A DNA stretch of 18,644 nt from JAAZKO01 sp964432115 (GTDB taxonomy: Bacteria; Patescibacteriota; Microgenomatia; UBA1400; PJMF01). The first letter of the stretch is position 1, and each line of letters opens with the position of its first letter. Position numbers and translations under genes: made by a program. The notes beneath the pieces were generated by a model that was not told the origin of the DNA, did not search any database, and worked only from the letters and a program-made list of their open reading frames with translations. Shown in pieces: positions 14,025-18,644 of the stretch. Where the stretch lies: NCBI GenBank assembly GCA_964432115.1, contig CAYSMC010000002.1, positions 1 to 18,644 on the forward strand, in the 5' to 3' direction.

Positions 14025-14495
14025 TTACTTAGTTTTCTTTTTAGTAGTTTCCTTTTTTGCTTTGACGACAGGTTTTTTTACTGTTTTAGTTTTTTTTTCG
14101 GGTTTTTTGCTGTCATTTTTCAAACTTTTCCAAGTTTTTTCTTCTACAAGCAAACTTAATCGATATACTGGCATATTGTCACCACGTCGGTTAGCTAATT
14201 TTTCTAAACTGCAAAACCCACTCTTGCGCTCAGCAATTGCTGGTACCACCCGATCAAATAAAGTATTAACTACATCTCTTTTACCAAAAAAGCGATGAAT
14301 CTGACGACGAGTCGCTAAATTACCTTTTTGCGCCCGACTAATTAACTTATCTGCTAAGCGGCGTATTTCTTTTGCACGAGCTTCACTAGTTTCAATTTGA
14401 CCGTGTTCAATTAAACCACGCAGCGAATTGCGCAACAAAGCTTTACGACTATGCGTATCACGATTAAAATGTTTGATTTTGACTCGGTGTTTCAT
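14025..14495 (-). CDS. rplQ: 50S ribosomal protein L17
   Basis: Large-subunit protein near the exit tunnel. It begins M-K-H-R-V-K and has the family block R-x-A-L-L-R-N-S-L-R-G-L-I-E-H-G (18-32) and the R-R-G-D-N-M-P-V-Y-R motif (103-112). The core ends near residue 120, and a Lys/Thr-rich tail of about 36 residues follows, longer than in standard L17. It lies nine bases after rpoA, the usual neighbour. Confidence 0.96.
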   Translation of the reverse strand: MKHRVKIKHFNRDTHSRKALLRNSLRGLIEHGQIETSEARAKEIRRLADKLISRAQKGNLATRRQIHRFFGKRDVVNTLFDRVVPAIAERKSGFCSLEKLANRRGDNMPVYRLSLLVEEKTWKSLKNDSKKPEKKTKTVKKPVVKAKKETTKKKTK

Positions 14496-14504
14496 ATCTC
14501 GCTC

Positions 14505-15449
14505 CTAAGCTGACAACACTACTCCTTTTTTAGATAAAGCTTCTTCAATCAAATCAATACTTTTACCACCTAAATTTTTGACCTTGGAAATTTCTGCTTT
14601 GTTGGCGGCTTGAAGATCTTTAACTGTCTCATAACCCCCTTTTCGCAACGCATTAGCAATACGAGTGGGTAAATCTAATTCTTCGACAGTTAAACGCATA
14701 ACTTCTAATTCTTCAGGACTAATAGCTGGCAATTCTTCTTCTACTTCAGGCAAAACTGGATCAATAATCTGCTTGAATTGAGCTAATAAAATCTCACTAG
14801 CACTTTTAACTGCCTCTAGTGGAGTAATGCTGCCATCAGTTTGAATATCAAAAACAATACGATCGTAGTCAGTTCGACTACCAACTCGAGTTGCTTCAAC
14901 GTGATAGGCAACTTTGATCACTGGAGAAAATAACGCATCAACGGCTATTTGTCCAACATTTTCTAACTCAATTTCTTTAGCCAATTTATAACCTACTCCA
15001 GTTTCAACAATCATTTCAACAACTAAATTCTTATTTTTAGTCAAAGTAGCTAAGTGAAGTTTTTTGTTGATGACTTCAAAACCAGCTTCACATTCAATAT
15101 CTTTAGCAGTAATATCTTTAGGACCTTTGACATTGAGCCGTAAAATTCCAGCTTCATCACTATTAGATCTGATACGAACATTCTTTAAATTTAAAATTAA
15201 ATCAACAATATCTTCTTTTAAACCCTCATAGGTACTAAATTGATGACTGACTCCATCAATGCTCAATTTTGTAATAGCTAAACCGGGCAATGACATGAGT
15301 AAAACGCGACGCAAGGCGTTGCCCAAAGTGTGACCATAACCACTTTCTAGTGGCTCAATCACAATCGTGGATCGTGATCCATTAGTTTCTACCTCGCTCA
15401 CAGTAAAAATAGGATTTGTGACGCTGTAATTATTTAAGTTTTCTGTCAT
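14505..15449 (-). CDS. rpoA: RNA polymerase alpha subunit
   Basis: Assembly platform of RNA polymerase and contact point for activators and UP elements. The 314-residue product has an N-terminal dimerisation domain with E-P-L-E-S-G-Y-G-H-T-L-G-N-A-L-R-R-V-L (32-50). A linker rich in Glu/Pro (about 235-250) leads to a complete C-terminal domain with helix-hairpin-helix motifs (about 255-310, including L-D-L-P-T-R-I-A-N-A-L). Length is normal, and both domains are present. It sits between rpsD and rplQ. A 60-base gap separates it from rpsD, the largest inside the alpha-operon part, with a small inverted repeat CCTC/GAGG near 15475-15485. Confidence 0.98.
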   Translation of the reverse strand: MTENLNNYSVTNPIFTVSEVETNGSRSTIVIEPLESGYGHTLGNALRRVLLMSLPGLAITKLSIDGVSHQFSTYEGLKEDIVDLILNLKNVRIRSNSDEAGILRLNVKGPKDITAKDIECEAGFEVINKKLHLATLTKNKNLVVEMIVETGVGYKLAKEIELENVGQIAVDALFSPVIKVAYHVEATRVGSRTDYDRIVFDIQTDGSITPLEAVKSASEILLAQFKQIIDPVLPEVEEELPAISPEELEVMRLTVEELDLPTRIANALRKGGYETVKDLQAANKAEISKVKNLGGKSIDLIEEALSKKGVVLSA

Positions 15450-15509
15450 ATTTTTTTCCTTTGTTTCGCCTCCCTCTAATTGAGGAATCCGTTTCTAGAT
15501 TAATAATTA

Positions 15510-16118
15510 TTACCTATTGTAATATTCAACAATTAATTGCTCGTCAATTTTTTCGACGATATCTTCTCTAACTGGCAGTTTCACCACTTTAATAGCAGTC
15601 CCTTTTACCGCCAACCAATTGGGCACCGTTCTTGCTTCCTCTATGGCTGCTGCTACTTGAGGAATTTTAGCAGTTTTATTTTTTTTAAGACTGATCACGT
15701 CGCCTACTTTAACCGTGTAGGAGGGTATATTCATTTTTTTACCATTCACTAAAAAGTGATCATGATTCACTAGTTGTCGAGCCGAAGCACGAGTCATGGT
15801 CAAACTAGCACGATAAACAACATTGTCTAAACGTCTTTCCAAAAAACTTAATAAAGCTGTTCCAGTAGCTGCCGGATTTTTACTTGCTTCCTCAAAAATC
15901 TTGCGTAACTGTTTTTCCAAAATACCATAAATATATTTTAGTTTTTGTTTCTCTCGAAGTTGCAAAGCATAATCTGACATTTTTCGATGAGTTTTAGTGC
16001 CGTGCTGACCTGGCCTAATTGCTAAGCGTCGAGCAGTCTTGAGAGCATTGGTTTTTAAACCCAAATCTTCACCAATTTGTCGTTGTAGTTTTTGCTTTGG
16101 ACCACTATGTCTTGCCAT
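15510..16118 (-). CDS. rpsD: 30S ribosomal protein S4
   Basis: Primary 16S rRNA-binding protein that starts small-subunit assembly and, in some bacteria, represses its own operon. The 202-residue product has R-P-G-Q-H-G (36-41), the long R-E-K-Q-K-L-K-Y-I-Y-G block and an S4 RNA-binding domain with R-A-S-A-R-Q-L-V-N-H-D-H-F-L-V-N-G. It lacks the N-terminal zinc-binding cysteines, so it is the C-minus form. Length is standard. It lies 17 bases after rpsK. No good ribosome binding site is visible. Confidence 0.97.
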   Translation of the reverse strand: MARHSGPKQKLQRQIGEDLGLKTNALKTARRLAIRPGQHGTKTHRKMSDYALQLREKQKLKYIYGILEKQLRKIFEEASKNPAATGTALLSFLERRLDNVVYRASLTMTRASARQLVNHDHFLVNGKKMNIPSYTVKVGDVISLKKNKTAKIPQVAAAIEEARTVPNWLAVKGTAIKVVKLPVREDIVEKIDEQLIVEYYNR

Positions 16119-16135
16119 ATTTAATTCTTAGAAGT

Positions 16136-16549
16136 TTAATTTCTAGCCTTTCTTGGTCGAGTACCATTGTGTGGCACTGGAGTTAAATCAGCAATCAAAG
16201 TTATTTTAATTCCTTGAGCTCGTAAAACGCGCAATGCTACGTCTCTGCCGGGACCAGGACCCTTTAGGTAAACCTCCATTTGATTCATTCCATAATTATT
16301 TTTTGCTTTATTGATTGCATTTTCGACAGTGATAGTGGCAGCATAAGGAGTTGATTTACGTGAACCACTAAAACCGGAACCGCCAGTACTTTCCCAACAC
16401 AAAACACTGCCTTTGTCATCAGTAATACTAACCAAAGTATTGTTAAAAGTGGCACTCACGTAGAGTCGTCCTTTAGTAACAGTTTTGCTACTTCGTTTAT
16501 AATTAGATTTTTTCTTATTAGTAGTAATTTTTTTACCGCTCACTGCCAT
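16136..16549 (-). CDS. rpsK: 30S ribosomal protein S11
   Basis: Platform protein of the small subunit that contacts mRNA near the E site. The 137-residue product has a lysine-rich N-terminus, then the core with A-T-F-N-N-T-L-V-S-I-T-D, G-F-S-G-S-R-K-S-T-P-Y-A-A and G-P-G-P-G-R-D. The closing block is P-V-P-H-N-G-T-R-P-R-K-A-R-N, all typical. Length is normal. It starts 11 bases after rpsM. Confidence 0.98.
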   Translation of the reverse strand: MAVSGKKITTNKKKSNYKRSSKTVTKGRLYVSATFNNTLVSITDDKGSVLCWESTGGSGFSGSRKSTPYAATITVENAINKAKNNYGMNQMEVYLKGPGPGRDVALRVLRAQGIKITLIADLTPVPHNGTRPRKARN

Positions 16550-16560
16550 AAAAACCTTTA

Positions 16561-16965
16561 TTATTTAGTTTTTTTTGCTTCTTCTAATTTACTCGCGGCC
16601 TCTTTGCTCATTGCACCAATGGTGCGTCTTGCTCCGCGCTTGGTTCTTGCGTTAGATCTAGTTCTTTGTCCACGAGTGGGTAAACCGGCACTGTGTCTCA
16701 TACCTCGATAGCTTTGAATTCTTTTTAAACGAGCTATATTATCGTTAATTTCCCGACGCAAATCACCTTCTACTAAATACTTATCAAGAGCTGTTTGAAT
16801 CCGGTTAATTTCCTCACCAGTTAAATCCTTCGCTCTTTTATCAGGATTAATTTTACATTGCTTAATAATATCTTCGGCTAATTGAGGTCCTACCCCATAA
16901 ATATAGCGCAAAGCAAAATTAATCTTTTTATTATCTGGTATGTCATGTCCTGCAATACGTGGCAT
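16561..16965 (-). CDS. rpsM: 30S ribosomal protein S13
   Basis: Head protein of the small subunit that bridges to the large subunit and P-site tRNA. The 134-residue product begins M-P-R-I-A-G-H-D-I-P. It shows the helix-hairpin-helix segment I-Y-G-V-G-P and the conserved S-Y-R-G-M-R-H-S-A-G-L-P-T-R-G-Q-R-T-R-S-N-A-R-T. The tail is Lys/Ala-rich. Length is slightly above usual. It begins three bases after rpmJ. Confidence 0.98.
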   Translation of the reverse strand: MPRIAGHDIPDNKKINFALRYIYGVGPQLAEDIIKQCKINPDKRAKDLTGEEINRIQTALDKYLVEGDLRREINDNIARLKRIQSYRGMRHSAGLPTRGQRTRSNARTKRGARRTIGAMSKEAASKLEEAKKTK

Positions 16966-16968
16966 AGT

Positions 16969-17082
16969 TTATCCTTGCCTTTGCTTATGCTTGGGATTAA
17001 TACAAATCACGTACAATTTCCCATGTCGCTTAACAAATTTGCAATTTTTACAAATTTTCTTTAGTGATGATTTAACTTTCAT
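16969..17082 (-). CDS. rpmJ: 50S ribosomal protein L36
   Basis: A 37-residue protein, short enough to be missed by length-filtered gene calling. It reads M-K-V-K-S-S-L-K-K-I-C-K-N-C-K, then R-H-G-K-L-Y-V-I-C and ends N-P-K-H-K-Q-R-Q-G. The zinc ligands C11, C14, C27 and H32 are all present, so this is the zinc-binding C-plus form. Its place between infA and rpsM is the standard one. It starts with ATG without an obvious ribosome binding site and ends with TAA three bases before rpsM. Confidence 0.96.
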   Translation of the reverse strand: MKVKSSLKKICKNCKFVKRHGKLYVICINPKHKQRQG

Positions 17083-17160
17083 ATTTACAGACGTGCAATA
17101 TACCCTACTGAACTAAATTTTTAAAGAGTGAAATTAGTCCTTTCAGGAATATTAATTTTC

Positions 17161-17496
17161 CTACTGATTTGTTCCTGACTGCCTATTGGTTGAACGATAG
17201 GTAATCTTACACTTGGTTAGATCGTACTTACTAACATAACCTTTTACTTGATCTCCTGGCATAACGCGAATTCGATAAAGACGCATTTTACCAGCTAAGG
17301 TACCCAACAATAACCGACCCTTCATCTGCTCAGCTGTTGAGTCAATTACTCTAACTCTAAACATCGTGTTAGGTAAACAACTCTCCACTTCACCAATAAT
17401 CTCAAAACGATCGCTTTGGCTATTGGCTACAGATGGCGTAAAATCTACCTGTCGCTTAGCTTTAGCGGCCCGTTTATGTTCCTGTACCTTTCCCAT
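17161..17496 (-). CDS. infA: Translation initiation factor IF-1, extended form
   Basis: Binds the A site of the small subunit during initiation. The OB-fold core (about 31-105) has L-P-N-T-M-F-R-V (41-48), G-K-M-R-L-Y-R-I-R (69-77), P-G-D-Q-V and Y-D-L-T-K-C-K-I-T-Y-R, matching IF-1. At 111 residues it is far longer than the usual 72 or so, because of a basic N-terminal extension of about 30 residues, a few extra residues in the loop before G-K-M, and a short tail. The start at 17496 gives a sensible basic N-terminus, but the extension should be checked. It lies between adk and rpmJ; map, often found here, is absent. Confidence 0.93.
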   Translation of the reverse strand: MGKVQEHKRAAKAKRQVDFTPSVANSQSDRFEIIGEVESCLPNTMFRVRVIDSTAEQMKGRLLLGTLAGKMRLYRIRVMPGDQVKGYVSKYDLTKCKITYRSTNRQSGTNQ

Positions 17497-17545
17497 AAAC
17501 GAGCATTATACCAGATTTAGCAAAAAAAATCACTTATAAATCTGA

Positions 17546-18118
17546 CTATTTTATATTTTTTTCTTTACTATTAATTCTCTCCACTTTCAACACAATATCA
17601 TTAAACACTTCCTGTACGCTTTGTTCTCCATCAACCACAGCTAAATGTTTGCGTTCTGAATAGTAATCTAGCACTTCAGAAGTTTTTTCATGAAAAAGAT
17701 CAATTCTTTTTCTAATTGCTTTCAAAGTCTCATCTTCTCGATCAGCTTCTCGACCAGAAATCCTCCATAAAGCTTCTTTATCTGATACATCAATTAAAAT
17801 TACAATTTCTTCACCCCGAGTAAATTTTTCAAAAACTTTAGCTTGAGGAACAGTTCGAGGAAAACCATCAAGAATAAAACCTTTTTCATATTCTGGTTTT
17901 TTTAAATACTCAATCACAATTTCTAGAGCTTTGTCATCAGGGATCAAAAAACCAGCGTTGATAGTTTCTTTTACCCAACGACCCAAAGCTGTTTTGGATT
18001 TGGCCATTTGTCTAAAAATATGACCAGAAGATAAGTAGGGAATATTGTATTTTTCAGATAATAAATTACCCTGAGTAGATTTACCTGCTCCCTGAATACC
18101 TATTAATACTAACTTCAT
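17546..18118 (-). CDS. adk: Adenylate kinase
   Basis: Interconverts ATP and AMP with two ADP. The 190-residue product has a P-loop G-I-Q-G-A-G-K-S-T (7-15), where most family members have Pro and a final Gly-Thr. It also has the AMP-site S-S-G-H-I-F-R (30-36) and F-I-L-D-G-F-P-R-T (81-89). The short LID with R-E-A-D-R-E-D-E (123-130) lacks zinc cysteines, so it is the short-LID type. The start has AGGAAAGGG just upstream. It follows secY by 21 bases, the usual order. Confidence 0.94.
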   Translation of the reverse strand: MKLVLIGIQGAGKSTQGNLLSEKYNIPYLSSGHIFRQMAKSKTALGRWVKETINAGFLIPDDKALEIVIEYLKKPEYEKGFILDGFPRTVPQAKVFEKFTRGEEIVILIDVSDKEALWRISGREADREDETLKAIRKRIDLFHEKTSEVLDYYSERKHLAVVDGEQSVQEVFNDIVLKVERINSKEKNIK

Positions 18119-18139
18119 AATCCCTTTCCTCTTAATATT

Positions 18140-18644
18140 TTAATTAAGTTTGCTATAACGGTCATAATTTTCACTTAATAATTGAGATTCTACTTGTTTG
18201 GCAGTCTCTAAAATAACTGAAACCACAATTAACAAGCTAGTTCCTCCTATTGCCAAAGCTTGAATATCTGTAATCATTTGCGCAATGGTTGGTAACACCG
18301 CAATACTAGCTAAAAATATGGCTCCAGCAAATGTCACTCTAGTAACAACAAATTCTAAATATTTACGGGTTGGACCTCCTGGCCTAATACCAGGAATAAA
18401 GGCTCCACTTTTCTTTAATTCATCACTAATATCTTCAGCATTGAAAAAAATAATAGCTGTAAAATAACTAAAAACAAAAACTAAAATAAAATAAGTTAAC
18501 AAATACCAAATACTAGTTGACGAAAAAATTACATTTAAACGTTCTCCTAAATTCACTAAGAAAGTGTGACCACTTAATGTAAACACTCTGCCTAAAAATG
18601 AAGGCAACATCATTAGCGACACAGCAAAAATAATTGGCATCACT
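18140..18644 (-). CDS. secY: Protein translocase subunit SecY, C-terminal part (cut by window end)
   Basis: Only the last 167 or so residues are visible; the frame runs on beyond the window edge. They contain M-P-I-I-F-A-V-S-L-M-M-L-P, several membrane helices and the conserved cytoplasmic loop G-A-F-I-P-G-I-R-P-G-G-P-T (about 81-93) used in ribosome and SecA contact. The final helices are followed by a short tail. SecY is the channel of the Sec translocon. Its position before adk is the standard spc-operon order. Confidence 0.96.
   Translation of the reverse strand, partial: VMPIIFAVSLMMLPSFLGRVFTLSGHTFLVNLGERLNVIFSSTSIWYLLTYFILVFVFSYFTAIIFFNAEDISDELKKSGAFIPGIRPGGPTRKYLEFVVTRVTFAGAIFLASIAVLPTIAQMITDIQALAIGGTSLLIVVSVILETAKQVESQLLSENYDRYSKLN

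Noticed and set aside
13941..14298. Two open frames on the + strand opposite rplM and rplQ
   Set aside because: They are antisense to lysine-rich ribosomal genes, which gives Phe-rich frames without start signals or family resemblance.
1..18644. Recoded UGA (glycine), as in some Patescibacteria
   Set aside because: TGA serves as the normal stop of folD, the small terminase and the methyltransferase, and no conserved protein needs an in-frame TGA.

Overview
The window is AT-rich, gene-dense bacterial chromosome in the standard bacterial code: TGA ends several genes, including folD, the small terminase and the methyltransferase. A compact genome, short intergenic gaps, a lean ribosomal cluster with an extended IF-1, and RRM, lamin-tail and VanZ-like proteins together suggest a Patescibacteria/CPR bacterium (Microgenomates-like). 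This assignment is an inference without a database search.

Region 1 (about 1-5375) is accessory. It starts with the end of a DUF4238-type protein on the + strand. Facing it on the - strand is a coupled three-gene cassette: ParB-domain DNA methyltransferase, small terminase, large terminase. These are phage packaging-type genes, but no portal, protease or capsid gene follows. Next come a membrane-anchored DUF4352-type protein (-), a small XRE regulator (+), and an AAA/ABC-type ATPase that keeps only its Walker A end and stops inside the start of the next gene.

Region 2 (5375-10863) is core metabolism: a SIMPL-domain membrane protein, then a folate one-carbon cluster. 5-formyl-THF cyclo-ligase (-) diverges from glyA-fhs-folD (+), followed by tRNA-Arg(CCG). 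Together these genes interconvert serine, glycine, methylene-THF, formyl-THF and formate. They could supply formyl groups or, with Fhs running in reverse, yield ATP.

Region 3 (10864-13052) holds an RRM RNA-binding protein with a hairpin-rich leader, a lamin-tail surface-type protein overlapping a VanZ-like membrane protein, and an HU-type DNA-binding protein. Two clear intrinsic terminators separate the units.

Region 4 (13079-18644, all - strand) is the end of the spc/alpha ribosomal cluster. In transcription order it reads secY (partial), adk, infA, rpmJ, rpsM, rpsK, rpsD, rpoA, rplQ, rplM, rpsI. No map gene lies between adk and infA. rpmJ is only 37 codons long and easily missed. S9 and L17 carry lysine-rich tails.

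The most unusual parts are the isolated methyltransferase-terminase cassette and the structured leader of the RRM gene. No intergenic stretch exceeds 300 bases, and I saw no CRISPR array, insertion sequence or origin.
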